Below are positions 24,101-34,100 of a DNA stretch of 64,000 nt, piece by piece. A model generated the notes under the pieces. It had not been told where the DNA came from. It made no database searches and saw only the letters and a list, made by a program, of their open reading frames with translations. The stretch is from Branchiostoma floridae (taxonomy: Eukaryota > Chordata > Leptocardii > Amphioxiformes > Branchiostomatidae). The translations under genes and the position numbers were made by a program. Location: assembly GCF_000003815.2 (NCBI RefSeq), contig NC_049993.1, forward strand, positions 15,498,635-15,562,634, written 5' to 3'. Every line of letters starts with the position of its first letter. Within the stretch, counting starts at the first letter, position 1.

Positions 24101-26157
24101 TGCGGTTTTGATATGCTACAGCACCTGGCAACTGTTACCATACATGTATTGCAGGTGAAATAAAAACAAATCGTTAAAAGATCCGAACAATTAAATTCGG
24201 GCACAAGTACGTGAGTTTATTACTTTGGGTTAATTTGTATGTATAACTGTCCCACGACTGTAACTCACCTTGTCCTATAGTAGTTCCATACGTGGCACTG
24301 AATCCGTTGCTGAAAAAGTTGTTTCCGAGCGATGTAAAGACAACAGTCATTGATGGTCCTGTAGACACTATCTGTCCATCAGGCGTATTTCCCACACAAT
24401 ACGTGTCCAGTAGAGTCGTTGCATCAGAACTGCCGTCAAAAACCTCAAGTGTGTCCCCAGTGCCACAGTTATAACCAGCTAGGTTGAAGTCAGTTATGTC
24501 CAAGGTAACAGCCTGACCAGCAAGTGCAGTAATAGTCCAGGTACATTGTGTATCTTTAGGATACGTGGATGGGTAGTTTGGTGACGTAATCACTCCTGTA
24601 GGTGTAAATCCAGCGTCTATGGCGGAGTCACAAGCAGTGGCTGAAAAACATTGAAGAAGTATTTTTAACAAACGGCTTAAAAACAGCACAAGATTTTGTT
24701 GTTTGTATCAGAAGGGCAAGTGCTATTGTGACGAATGTGTTGATATATACATTTTTTTTCAGGCCTTCCAAATATACTTAATTTTTATCCACGGGGCAAC
24801 CTATATGTTCTTTCTATCAATTTAGGGTTTCAAACTGTGAAGTATTTTCAAATGTTGTCGCTTGAACCCACCGTCCGTCAACTTGACACCCCCAGTTTTT
24901 TTTTCAGACAACGGATATCAGTTAACCAGCGGATAAAGATGAAGTAAGGTTACATTCAAAAGCAGAACATAATATGGTTAAGAAAAGTGATTATTAGATG
25001 GATTTGATATTTGATCCATTTCTAGAATTTATATTTGTCATGTCTGAATAATTTCGCAAATAATACATACCCTGAGGTGAAAAAAGGCTATGAAATATAT
25101 CTATGTTAGCAAACCAAGTGAAAAATAACCTCACTTATAAATTTCTGTTTGCTCTCTTGGCCCGTGAAAAATGTTTTGATGGTGAAATTATTGACATTTT
25201 TTTACAGCCAACAACCATTAACAACAATAAACGTCTTACTATTGCATTAAGCTAAATGATAAATTGTTCTAACGCTGATATCACGTGGTAGCAGCGGAAT
25301 GTTTTGTAAGTTTATGACTAAAGTAGTGTTATCACCGTCTGCCCCCTCCCTAAAAGTAAAAAGACCTCCTCCCTAAAAATCACACAACATATTATTGATT
25401 GCATAAATGACCCCTGCTCTAAGCACAAATCAGAGACAACTTAGTCTACCTTACATCGAACAGGGGGTAATGAAATCGTAGTCTCTACCAGACTCCCACT
25501 TGGCCGAATAACAATTTAGCCAAGTTAGAAATAAAAGTCTAGTATGAGTTAATTGGACTAGGGATGGACTTACCGGAAGCGGATAGACTTCAAAAGACTG
25601 AAAACCCATAGTAACTTATCTGTCATTATTCGGCCAAACGCTTCTTATTTCTAGAATTCTATCAAGCTGACACGTCTGCCGAGATACTAATGAATTCCAC
25701 CAATTAGACAATGCAGCAGGCATTTGGAGCCTCCCAACTTCTTTGTTTGTATTGTATAACAGGTAAACCACCTTCTGTCATAACACACCAGGTTTGTACT
25801 AAAATAAAGAACAAGCCTTGGCTGCATATCCCAACATGTTTATTACACCCACTTACACTGGATAGGGATGTTTTATTTCCAAAGTCCTTGAAGTGTGGCT
25901 CCCTCAAACAAGGGAACCTCAATTTAACGTCCTATCTGAGGGACGTCCCAAACGCAGTTAGGTACTGATTTGTACCTGCGTTAAGTGAATGGAGGTTACA
26001 AAAAGTGTTCTTCAACAGGTAAAACGTCAACAGGTCATGCCAGGTTCTCTTGTGTCTGAGTCAAACACTATACCATTACACAACACTGATGCCATAACCT
26101 ACCTTGTTTTGAGAGCACCACGAAGAGCCAAAAGAAGAGAACTGTCTTCGCAGTCAT
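5953..26157 (-). CDS. CUB / F5/8C / 34x EGF / mucin-like / SEA transmembrane protein (43 exons)
   Basis: This is a single-pass type I surface protein of 1,910 residues built from 43 exons that join in one frame with no stop (5,733 bp). Exons in coding order: 26157-26103, 24640-24269, 23832-23797, 21916-21612, 21149-21005, 34 EGF exons between 20436 and 9963, 8995-8438, 8061-7949, 7468-7254, 6115-5953. Approximate residues: signal peptide 1-18, CUB 19-142, Pro/Thr linker 143-154, F5/8C 155-304, EGFs 305-1561, mucin segment 1562-1747, SEA 1748-1856, helix and tail to 1910. Most joints are phase 1, the usual state of shuffled extracellular modules. These domain families bind carbohydrates, phospholipids or proteins, so a role in adhesion, pathogen recognition or epithelial glycocalyx is an inference. 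I do not know a named gene with this order. The intron between the last two exons holds an opposite-strand LINE piece. Confidence 0.9.
6227..6567 (+). mobile_element. LINE fragment, C-terminal ORF2 end, antisense in an intron
   Basis: The plus-strand reading contains [20 protein letters not shown] followed by HCLRA, then [20 protein letters not shown] and a stop. This arginine-rich tail is common to the C-termini of many non-LTR retrotransposon ORF2 proteins. It sits inside the last intron of the EGF/mucin gene on the opposite strand and lacks the reverse transcriptase, so it is dead. Confidence 0.8.
7254..8061 (-). other. SEA domain, two exons (8061-7949 and 7468-7254)
   Basis: The exons join in phase 0 after QLTET and give a ~109-residue SEA domain: [19 protein letters not shown], then [19 protein letters not shown]. 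The FR-x-GSV-x-x-DY-x-V core is diagnostic of SEA domains in membrane mucins. G-S-V-I-A stands where cleavable SEA domains have G-S-V-V-V; the Gly-Ser that undergoes self-cleavage is kept, so autoproteolysis into two non-covalently held chains is possible but unproven. The second exon must end at the GTACGT donor (7253 downward) to keep frame with the last exon. Confidence 0.85.
8438..8995 (-). other. Thr/Ser-rich mucin-like exon
   Basis: This is a 558-bp symmetric (phase 1-1) exon of 186 codons dominated by Thr, Ser and Pro (for example [20 protein letters not shown]). An internal repeat centred on TTAPLTT occurs twice about 45 residues apart. It should be densely O-glycosylated and act as an extended stalk between the EGF rod and the SEA domain. 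There are no cysteines. The acceptor is TTTTAG|TG and the donor C|GTAAGA. Confidence 0.9.
9271..9384. mobile_element. foldback element with ~50-bp arms
   Basis: AGCC(T)GAGTAC... at 9271 pairs with ...GTACTTAGGCT at 9384. The inner arms ACTTTCGTTTGCT / AGCAAACGAAAGT surround a ~10-base loop. It lies in the intron between the last EGF exon and the mucin exon and is flanked by GTAT microsatellite DNA. Confidence 0.8.
13380..13640 (+). mobile_element. LINE reverse-transcriptase fragment, antisense in an EGF intron
   Basis: The plus-strand reading includes [11 protein letters not shown], then [20 protein letters not shown] and [16 protein letters not shown]. This is the stretch after the catalytic core of LINE reverse transcriptases (Asn-x-Lys-Thr-Lys...V-x-D-F-x-YLG). 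It is a short internal fragment without start or catalytic motif. Confidence 0.8.
16493..16556 (-). pseudogene. relic EGF exon (3' half only)
   Basis: The sequence keeps the last 60-odd bases of an EGF exon, from GGTGTAGCCAGCTACAATTG through the final Cys and CAAG|GTAAAA donor. It breaks off near 16556, so the first three cysteines and the acceptor are gone. Included in mRNA it would give a half-EGF; skipping keeps the frame. Confidence 0.8.
16616..19206. repeat. recent multi-exon block duplication inside the EGF gene
   Basis: The block 16616-17014 (two EGF exons and their intron) recurs at 18116-18514 at an exact 1,500-bp offset, with about two changes in the ~177-bp intron. The following intron (17015-17204) recurs at 18857-19049. 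The next intron recurs at 19161-19300, there without the LINE insertion seen at 17366-18022. The second copy contains one extra EGF exon (18746-18856), whose preceding intron resembles the one at 16325-16492. Confidence 0.9.
17366..18022 (+). mobile_element. 5'-truncated LINE 3' end inserted in an EGF intron, TATTA target duplication
   Basis: The insert encodes degraded ORF2 C-terminal sequence in two frames: [20 protein letters not shown], then [20 protein letters not shown]. The latter is the Cys-rich RFC-x-x-C...E-x-HF...CP motif of LINE tails. It ends AATAAAG plus a TTC-repeat tail. TATTA at 17361-17365 is repeated at 18023-18027, and the empty site is preserved in the paralogous intron near 19204, which fixes both ends. 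The interrupting stop and frame changes show it is dead. Confidence 0.9.
20198..20224 (-). pseudogene. relic of an EGF exon start
   Basis: The minus-strand reading gives CAGATACAGACGACTGAGGT and a few further bases, clearly the first ~25 bases of an EGF exon (DTDD then a stop in place of Cys). No further EGF sequence follows. It lies between the 108-bp EGF exon and the first 111-bp exon. Confidence 0.65.
20577..20616. repeat. 40-bp palindrome
   Basis: ATAAAACCACC ... GGTGGTTTTAT is a near-perfect palindrome. It lies inside a GC-richer ~240-bp patch (about 20515-20755) that also carries inverted copies of GACCAATCAGAAGG at about 20636 and 20715, so the patch is probably a decayed foldback transposon. 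Confidence 0.55.
21005..21916 (-). other. F5/8 type C (discoidin) domain, two exons (21916-21612 and 21149-21005)
   Basis: The exons join in phase 0 (GQDDT | IFTGNTDG). The domain starts at [20 protein letters not shown] and ends at AEILGC, so both boundary cysteines of the discoidin fold are present. Between them are [30 protein letters not shown] and [13 protein letters not shown], all family-typical. F5/8C domains bind glycans, phospholipids or collagen through loops at one end. The acceptor for the second exon (GGTCCAG|ATC) was chosen because it is the only nearby AG that keeps the family alignment. Confidence 0.9.
23284..23465. mobile_element. MITE with long terminal inverted repeats, intronic
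   Basis: AGCCTCTACCAGGCTCCGC at the left end is exactly inverted at the right end (GCGGAGCCTGGTAGAGGCT). Pairing continues weakly inward (TAGAAATT / AATTTCTA). The 182-bp element is in the intron before the linker exon. Confidence 0.85.
23797..23832 (-). other. 12-residue Pro/Thr linker exon
   Basis: This 36-bp phase 1-1 exon reads [12 protein letters not shown] between CUB and F5/8C. It has a clear acceptor (GATTAG|GT) and donor (G|GTAAGT). It is too short to be found by open-frame search and its inclusion is optional for frame, so it could be alternatively spliced. Confidence 0.7.
24269..24640 (-). other. CUB domain exon
   Basis: The 372-bp phase 1-1 exon holds a full CUB domain: [20 protein letters not shown] then [26 protein letters not shown] and DTYCVG. 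Four cysteines sit in the canonical C1-C2, C3-C4 arrangement, and the acidic residues of the GDTLEVFDG stretch fit a calcium-binding CUB. CUB domains mediate protein-protein contacts in extracellular and developmental proteins. Confidence 0.93.
24856..24960. repeat. dispersed repeat shared with 38590-38695
   Basis: CCACCGTC-GTCAACTTGA and, ~45 bp later, a CA/GATAAAG-TGAA-TAG motif occur in the same order and spacing in both places. Neither copy codes for protein. The class is unknown. Confidence 0.5.
25499..25660. mobile_element. degenerate MITE with inverted repeat
   Basis: TTGGCCGAATAAC at 25499 is inverted as ATTATTCGGCCAA at 25625-25637, and TAGAAATAA motifs flank both. It is short, non-coding and lies in the first intron of the EGF/mucin gene. 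Confidence 0.55.
26103..26157 (-). other. signal-peptide exon of the EGF/mucin gene
   Basis: ATG at 26157 begins [18 protein letters not shown], then phase 1 donor CAAG|GTAGGT. The hydrophobic core after a Lys is a clear signal peptide, and joining to the CUB exon gives ...SKQATACDS, a reasonable cleavage region. The 55-bp exon phase matches the CUB exon. Confidence 0.85.
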
Positions 26158-28631
26158 GTTGTCAACTAGTGTGGCTAAAAATCTCCACCGTACGTATATA
26201 ATCACCACCAGGTGACAACACGGGATGTGTGCACAGGGCCGTGGTCTGATCTATTACTGCAAACAACCCGGCACACGCTATCTTGTTGAACTAACATGGA
26301 CTTTTGCCGGGTTTTGACCAGGTCAGCGTTTGAGCAAACCTTAGAACAGGACAAGACTTGCCCAAATGACTATCCAGCCAAATGTCACAAGCATTTTGCT
26401 AACTTAAAACATGACATAATGTAAAATCAAGATCTAAACCTTTGATTAAGTCATTAGAAGACTGAAGTATTACTTTCTGTCCTTGACCTTTCTGTAACTG
26501 TTACTTGAAGCATTGTGTAATGTTTGTTTACATTCTGGTGCTGCCCCTATACATAATACTTACGTAGTATAGGCTGACATGTTGTCACTGTGCACCCTTT
26601 GTGTTCATATAGAATGAATGGTATCAAGGAGGTTAAAGGGGGGGGGGGACCTCCTTGATGGCATTTTTCTTACTATCAATTCTTGTATCATCATAACTGA
26701 CATCTTGTTAGGCATCTACAACTTTTGATGAGTGTTGTACTTTCCTTGTTAACTTTCATTGGTAGAAAAACGTACTGTTTCCTCTATCTTTCTGCAGCTG
26801 AATTTCTGCTGATTAATTTAAACTTCGGTAAGGACGATTGACATAATTTTTTAAACTTCTAAAAGCAGTAGCATTTACAACTTACGCATTTTGATGCTGA
26901 TGTTATCATCGCTATATGTATATATGCTATTGCGTTTGGAGGTGATCTTCTATGACTTACTTTCCGCCATGTTTCGTGCGCAAAAGGGTCAAGGACTTCA
27001 ATGACAAATCAACTTAAAACATTGATCATATCACAATCATAATAGCAGGTGCCAACACCTTCCTCATCTACCAGTGGAGATTTGAGTTTCTAATGAATAG
27101 ATAAAGGTTAAAAAAACAATCAGTTCACCGCTTTATAAGTGATTTTGTACATCATGCAAAGTCTGAACATTTAAGACACAAGAAACATGTCCAGCCTGCG
27201 TAATATGTGAAAATGTTGTTCACGTAAGCTGCGCATTGCAATAAAGGCGTTATACTGCGATAACTGTTCCACCTTGTGAAATGAATATGTTGCTGTTAAT
27301 TGGAATACATTTGTCAGATATGGTAGGAAATAAACATTTTCAATCAAAAGGCCTGTCAAATGCCTAATTTCCTACCCCACACTCAGCGATCTTTATTTGC
27401 ATGTTCCTGCCCACATGGGCTAAATGCAGTGATTCAATAGTGTTGCATAGGATACTAAAGACTAGATACTATTCACAGGCAGTTTAAGGCCTGTGACACC
27501 TGTAAATTCTCAGTCGAGCAGTTATATGGTCATAACTTTTGATGTAACCATCTGTTTTCAACAATTTTTGGCCAGTTAACGTAATTCACCCATATTCAAA
27601 ATATGATGACAAGAAAATTGTGGATCCTCAATATTTTGGGTTTAAAAAACCATTTTTTGGTAAAAAATAGGGATGCTATTAAAATGGGTCTGTGCCCACT
27701 ATGAAATGATTGTCTAACTGAGTCATATTTTCTGGAGTAATAGATTATATCTCTGTGATATCTAATATGCCTGGGGATCTTGCCGCTATACCTAGGTAAG
27801 GCTCAATTTTTGGGCAAAAACAGATTTTTTTGACAATTTTTTGGTATTTTTCGTACAAATATCAATACAGCCACGGAAATCAAAGATATTGCAAGAAGAC
27901 CCGCTTGATTTCTGAAGGTCTAAGGCTTAATGAACCTAAATCTGCCCAAAACTCGTAATAAAACTGGTGCCCTGATGTGGGCAGGGGCCGACGAAACACT
28001 ACTTACCCTACAAGAACTGCACCAAAGTATGTTTCACTGTACGTAACGTTAACCGATAGTAAAATATGAATGTTTTATGTCTGTATCTGTTAAATCGCTG
28101 TTGTATCAATGCGAAATTTCGCAAGCAGTTAGCCTTATAAGGCATCAGTCAACTGCCATACAATCATTTTGGGCTAGAAATACCGATTTATAGCATTATT
28201 TTGCTGTTTCCTTGAAGTATGAGCGCCTCGCTGTTTTCCCGCCACTCCACACCCCGGGAGGTCGGAACGCATGTTCGGACTGTACCACTTGCAGCTCTCG
28301 CGGGGGTGTCCTTTTGTTAACCGCTTCTAGTTATGCCGATATTTGATAAATATTAGATCAATATCTTTAGCATTTAACATTAATAAGTCTCAAGAAAAGT
28401 AGTTAGTGTGGCCCGTGCATCGTAAGTTCCTGTTTGCGCAATGTAACATTAGGTACTGACATTGGACCGTTCTAAAAACACTCCGGCCCGGCGGGGTTAC
28501 CTGAGGTCACGCAGTGGTTCGAATTTCATGTTCGACCAAAATTGTCACAGGCCTTAAAGTGCCCGAGTTACAGGAAGTGCTACAATCAAACAATTGGATA
28601 AAAAATATCTAGAGCTATGCTATTACTAAAA
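26158..28631. other. intergenic DNA upstream of the EGF/mucin gene
   Basis: This contains the presumed promoter of the minus-strand gene near 26.2 kb but no TATA-like element I would defend. It also holds an 11-base G run at 26638-26648 within an inverted repeat (ATCAAGGAGGT / ACCTCCTTGAT, 26623-26659). No coding exon is seen. Confidence 0.45.
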
Positions 28632-29010
28632 CTATTGTTTACATGCCTCTTCCCTCTTTGTAAAATAAGTATATACGAACTCACAGAGTTTTTGTTGTAC
28701 AATGTTGTCTCTGGCTGTCACTATATATACAAATAGTTCGTCTTTGCTTAACTGTTTACATCGGGGGTCTACAATGAGAACACTGTTAAAATTGCGTATA
28801 TCACTGTATATGGGACACTCTAATAGAAAATGGACTTCATTTTCTAAAAGATTGGAGTTACAGAGTGTACAGAATCTGTCATTCGGAGGAGTCTGGTTGT
28901 ATCTTCCCACTTTAATTTGTAGGGGATAATCACTGATTCTTAATTTAGCCATGGCGCGGCGATGGTTGAAATTATGTATATTTAGGTACTGCTCTCTTTC
29001 ATATGTATGT
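28632..29010 (-). mobile_element. LINE fragment, ORF2 C-terminal end
   Basis: The minus-strand reading is REQYLNIHNFNHRRAMAKLR and then GRYNQTPPNDRFCTLCNSNL and ENEVHFLLECPIYS. It is the same protein tail as the insert at 17366-18022, but diverged and in the opposite orientation. It is 5' truncated. Confidence 0.85.
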
Positions 29011-31057
29011 TTGATTTTTTATATGTTCTTGTTTCCTTGATTTTCGTTTTTACCATTAGAGTTCAGGACTGAGTAGAATGTTTGAAGGTAAGTCTTCTGT
29101 AAGTCACTGTAAGTCTTCACAAAGGTCATTGTGTTCACTATCTCTTGTCCTTGAACAAAGGTTGGGTTACTCGTACCTCTGAACCACATAAGGTTATTGC
29201 CTAGCCATTTATTACATGAAATGACATTCAGTGATAAAGATTTGACTCACAAAGGCATTTGCCTGTCGTTTATGGCCAATTAACAGCTTGTCATACGTTA
29301 ACATCGACAAATAGTCGTGGAGTCAATTTAAACTGTTCTTCCAAAAAATGTGGACCCATGTTACACGAAAGCGTCAATGGTCAATCATAATTTGATACTT
29401 CCCAGAGGGTCAGCTCTTCATGCAATGGTGGTCAGGACATGTGGCCGGAGCGCCCTTGTTTCCAATGACACAGCTTCTTTTCTTTGTTATTTATGATTTC
29501 ATTGACCATACATCTGGTTAAAGTATAGAGCAGGAGGGCGCAGCATAAACTGGTTTTCCTCTCCTCCTGCACCTGTTTTATGTTTTATTCTTTTCTGTAT
29601 CTATTATCATATTGTTGTGCAAATAAATAAACAAGAAAACAAACAAAAGATTGACAATATAATCATTGTTGAACTGGCGACAATTATGTCTTATTGTATT
29701 ACTGGAGGTGAACATATTAGACAAACCAAGTCTGTCAAAGAATAGGCTGTATGTTTGAAAGACTGTATGTCCTGTGGATTGGCAGCCTTTTTTTTTTGCT
29801 GTTTTTTTTTTCTTTTTTTTCACGTCCGCGCGCAAATATTTAGGGGTCTCCAGAGGGTGTCAACCATTTAACTAAGTCGTTGAGGCCTCATATGCGCTTA
29901 CGAAATCAAACCTTGGTGAAGGGTTATCACAATCTGTCAAGAAACATTGCAGTATAGATTGCTATCTTTTATAACAGGGTTAGCAAACACATTTGGGTTG
30001 GTTAGGGTATTTGGATTATGACATATCCCCTCCACGATAAAGAACAAACTAAAACGGGTCGTTCGACAATTTACATATGGAAAAATGTAAATAGTCAATA
30101 TGATGTTCCAATTTAGTTAACCCTATCCAGACGAGGGAGTCGGCTTTTGAGGCCTGTGCCAACTTTTGGCTACAAAATCAATTTCAGGAGTGATAGGAAA
30201 ACTCGTCTTGTTCTGTGTTCTTTGATATGTGCTGAACAGTTGGCCTTCTTGATGTGCTCATCGCTGTTCAGAAAATATGCACGATAAAGGAAGTGTCTAT
30301 GCGCATAGGGAATGCATGGCTATGGCCTGCTTTGGTTTAGTGAGTGCCGTATTGTTTTACAAAACGTTAACATACATCGATTATTCACGACAAGAAAAAT
30401 TTCAAAAATCTCGTATAAATATGTATTTATTGGTACGCTATCTACTGGAAAATAACACTTCCTTCTGGAGTGGAATGCCCCTTTAGTACTTCTGCTGTAT
30501 GTTCAGTGGAACTTTGTACCTTTGACGTTTCCGTCTTCTGTTACTACCCGTGACCATGACCAAGACTAAAGCTAAGAGTACAACCCGCCGTACGTGCAAA
30601 ATAAATACGTGCTGTCTACGTGCCAAAACGTGGGTAATCTTTTGGGATCCGCAAGTGGTAAGTACCGCCTCCGTACGAACTCGTAGGAAATCCGATTTTG
30701 GAGCACGCAGACACGCCGTAGAACTTAACGTGCAGGCAAAACTTTGTGTGCCGTCGGGCTGTGGATGTGGACACCTGGGGGCCAAAATCTACCTTGACCT
30801 TCTTGCCCCCCCCCCCCCCCGCACACACAAATTATGCTGAACACAGACAACAGGAAACAAGGACACTAAAAAACAGAGCTAAAATTATACCTATATTTTT
30901 CATTGAGGTAAAAAGGGGAACTGATGTTAGCCTATAGGATTTCTAGTTTGCGGAAGTCACGAGCACTGAAAAATATAAACAAGGGAACCATGGCTTATAT
31001 TGACAAAACATACGGAAGTATTTTTACAAGTTCTGCATTTATCGACAACAGCCTTCC
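29011..31057. other. intergenic DNA between the EGF/mucin and TLR genes
   Basis: I see no convincing exon. There is a 15-base C run at 30806-30820 and T/A-rich low-complexity DNA at 29785-29822. Overlapping open frames on both strands at 30483-30940 have no family pattern. Confidence 0.45.
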
Positions 31058-31065
31058 TATATAAA
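31058..31065 (+). promoter_or_regulatory. candidate TATA box of the TLR gene
   Basis: TATATAAA lies 109 bp before the chosen ATG (31174). A start site ~30 bp downstream would give an ~85-nt leader containing one out-of-frame ATG (31161), which could dampen translation. Confidence 0.4.
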
Positions 31066-31173
31066 TTCCCTGACAGACTTTCGCCCCAATAGTTTGCCTT
31101 TGTGTCTGTGGTAGGTCCCTGGTCTTGCATTCTAAATCCCGGTGAGTGCTTTAAAGGTGCATGCTTATACGCT

Positions 31174-34100
31174 ATGGCTGTCCTTCCGGTGAAAGTTTCA
31201 ACTCTGTGTATTGCTACAGTGCTCCTTTTTATTGAATTTGACGAAAGCTTACAGGAAAATAGGGCAAACCCTAGTCTGAATCAAGTCGGAGTCCCTGCGT
31301 CGGAAGTCAAGAAGTCTTCCTTCGACTTGGACTTCCTGAGAAACTGCATTCGGAAGAAGGAGACTTATGTGTCGTGTACTGGGAGACGTCTTCGCAGTGT
31401 CCCGCGAGGTATACCCGTCGGCACCACGCGTCTAAACCTCACAGGAAACCTGTTTGAAGTCTTAGGTACGTACGACATTTATAAGTCTGTGTAGAAGGTT
31501 TACCTTTAAACAGAGGTATATATCTTTTTTGACTGGGTCAATGTGATTGCAGATACAGCTCGATATTCCTTTTAGACATTTACTTTTTTTCTTGCATATC
31601 GGCAGTTAGAATTATTGAGGCCCCAATATTGCATGTCGGTTGAGGGCACGGTAGTAGTATACTTCAGATGTAAAATATGAGAACGACACACCACATTGAA
31701 GGAAGTGTGGTACATCATTTCATATTCATGTAAATGTTGTGTTTTGTGTGTGTCGAGCGCTAATAAGCTACTCTCTAAGCAGAGGTAAGGCTATAGCTTA
31801 TTTTGTATGTCATATTACTTTAATACGCAGCTGGCGCATGTGTTACAAGCTGAGGTCAGCTATTATTCGCGCTGGGTCGCGGGATAGCAGTGGCCGAAAT
31901 TTTTACCCGCTTATTCCCCCCAGGCCGCTACTATCCCCACGGCCCAACCTCTGCTTGGAGAATACAAGTATCTACTATTCAAGTTGAGGTCATTCTCCCG
32001 CTTGGTATGCTACCTTGGTTTCTGCCTTGACCGAGGCAAGGTTTAAATAGATTGCTATTCTTGGTTTAGTGTTTACCATAAACATAAATACCCACACCGC
32101 AAAAAAATTGTATATACTCGTATATACAGCAGAAACGTATATATTCAACATGTCTCGATTTGATCTTGCTTTAAACTTTATATAAATTTTAATTTAAAAC
32201 TGGATTGAATCAAGACATTTTAATTCCAGAAGGGTATTTTGGGGTTACAGTCAGATTTTTTTTTCTTTTAGGCCTAGTATAAAAGGTGTGTTTCCTACAA
32301 TTAAGGTCCTAAAATAGGTTCGGTAGGTAGTAGTTCTCTTATTCTATGGCTAGGGTCATTAGATTTTTGCTAGGGCCGGTCGTACAACCGGTAATACACC
32401 ATATTTCGCCCACTCAGGTCTTAAATATTTGGGGACTAGGAAGGTAATTCCCAAGCACATATACAGACATTACGACGTACTATAAGGAGGAAACAGCTAA
32501 CTCAGGAAGTTGGATTTTAGTTCCTTTTGTTCAAATTCCCTAGTACAACTACAGACAAAAAATGACACAGCTAAGGGGTAGCGGATAATATGTTAATGTA
32601 ACTCAGAAGTTGTAAAAGTGTTTCCTGTGTATTCGGCCTAGGTAACGACAGAGACTAATAGCGTTACAAAAGGGGAAGTGTGCACAACTGTTCCTGTTTT
32701 AGACAGAGCATTGTTGGATTTGCGTGACTGGTAGTTTAAGAATGTAAACAAAATACCTGTCCTTCACTATGCTAACTCAGGAAATGTAGCCGGTCTTGGC
32801 GCACGGCCAACCCAATATACAGAACAAGTCAATTAGAGATGGCAGTTTTCACTCCTTACCTATGTCGATTTGTGGCACTAACTGTTCAACACAAGGATGC
32901 ATTTAGTGCACAGAAGATGCTTAACAGCACAGTAGACTTGCATTGTGCATGTTGGTAATCGCACAAGTCACGTTCACAGTCACGCAAAATAGGCACACAC
33001 TCAAACATGCGGACAGGAATGTTTAGGTATAACTATCTGTGTACCTATCTGCGTACATACATACATAAATACTTTACATTTGGGACCGCATATCAGAAGC
33101 GACACCCACCTGCAGTTCGAAATACTGTCAGTCAGTATAGCTCTGAGTGTGGTGTCAGACAGTCATTGAAACTTCAGTTAAACAAAACACCTGTTACATA
33201 TGAAAACTTGGTCATCCAGTGACATACCGGTAACACTTGCTAAATCTTGTTAATTGATTTTTTCATAGGTCCTAAAACGTTTCCACGCCTTGACAAGCTG
33301 AAACTCTTGGATCTGAGCAGGAATCGCATAAGGGTAATCAATTTAGGAAGCTTTAAGAACACCTTCAACCTGACTACTCTCTATCTCAACCACAACGACA
33401 TCTCTTCCATCCCCAACGGTGCATTAGACGATCTCGTGTCGCTAGAAGTTCTCGGACTGGCTTTTACTCGCTTGTCAAATCTTAGTAACGTAGGGTTCCT
33501 CACTCCCAGTCTCAAATCACTCAACTTCACCTCATTCGCAGGGAATGGAGTTAAGCATTGCAATCTCGGAGACGAGTTCAGAAATTTAAAAAGTTTGACT
33601 TACTTAGATCTTGCTTACAACAAAATCACCGACCTTGAACAAGACTGTTTTGCATCGCTAAACGAATCAAATGTCCAAACACTAGACCTGTCTTTTAACA
33701 ATATCCAAGTTATAAGCCATCCGATTTTCTGGCCGTTCCGTAACCTGTCTTACTTGTTTCTTGGAGGAAACAAATTTGACGTTAAACAACTGAACACGAC
33801 ATTTGAGAATCTGAAAAACATTGACACCGAGTCTTTGTGCCTTTCTTTCCGAAACAACTCATTTCTAATAGGGATGAAAACTCCACCGAACACCACATTT
33901 GCTCGTTTGGCAAAACTGCCAATCAAACAACTAGACCTGTCGTACATAGGGCTGCAACGGTTACCAGAAACAGGCCTCTTTTCCTTCTTTCCTCTACTAG
34001 AAAGTCTACTCTTGGTCGGTAATAACATAACCGAGTTGCCACCGAAGGCATTCGGTGGCTTAGGTAATCTAAAGACACTGGATTTGAGCAAGAACGATTA

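Noticed and set aside
30806-30820. C15 run as a G-quadruplex regulatory site on the minus strand
   Set aside because: A single homopolymer with no nearby gene start; no evidence beyond composition.
31102-31173. N-terminal extension of the TLR frame (VSVVGPWSC...)
   Set aside because: No ATG supports it; the ATG at 31174 has a good context and begins directly with a signal peptide.
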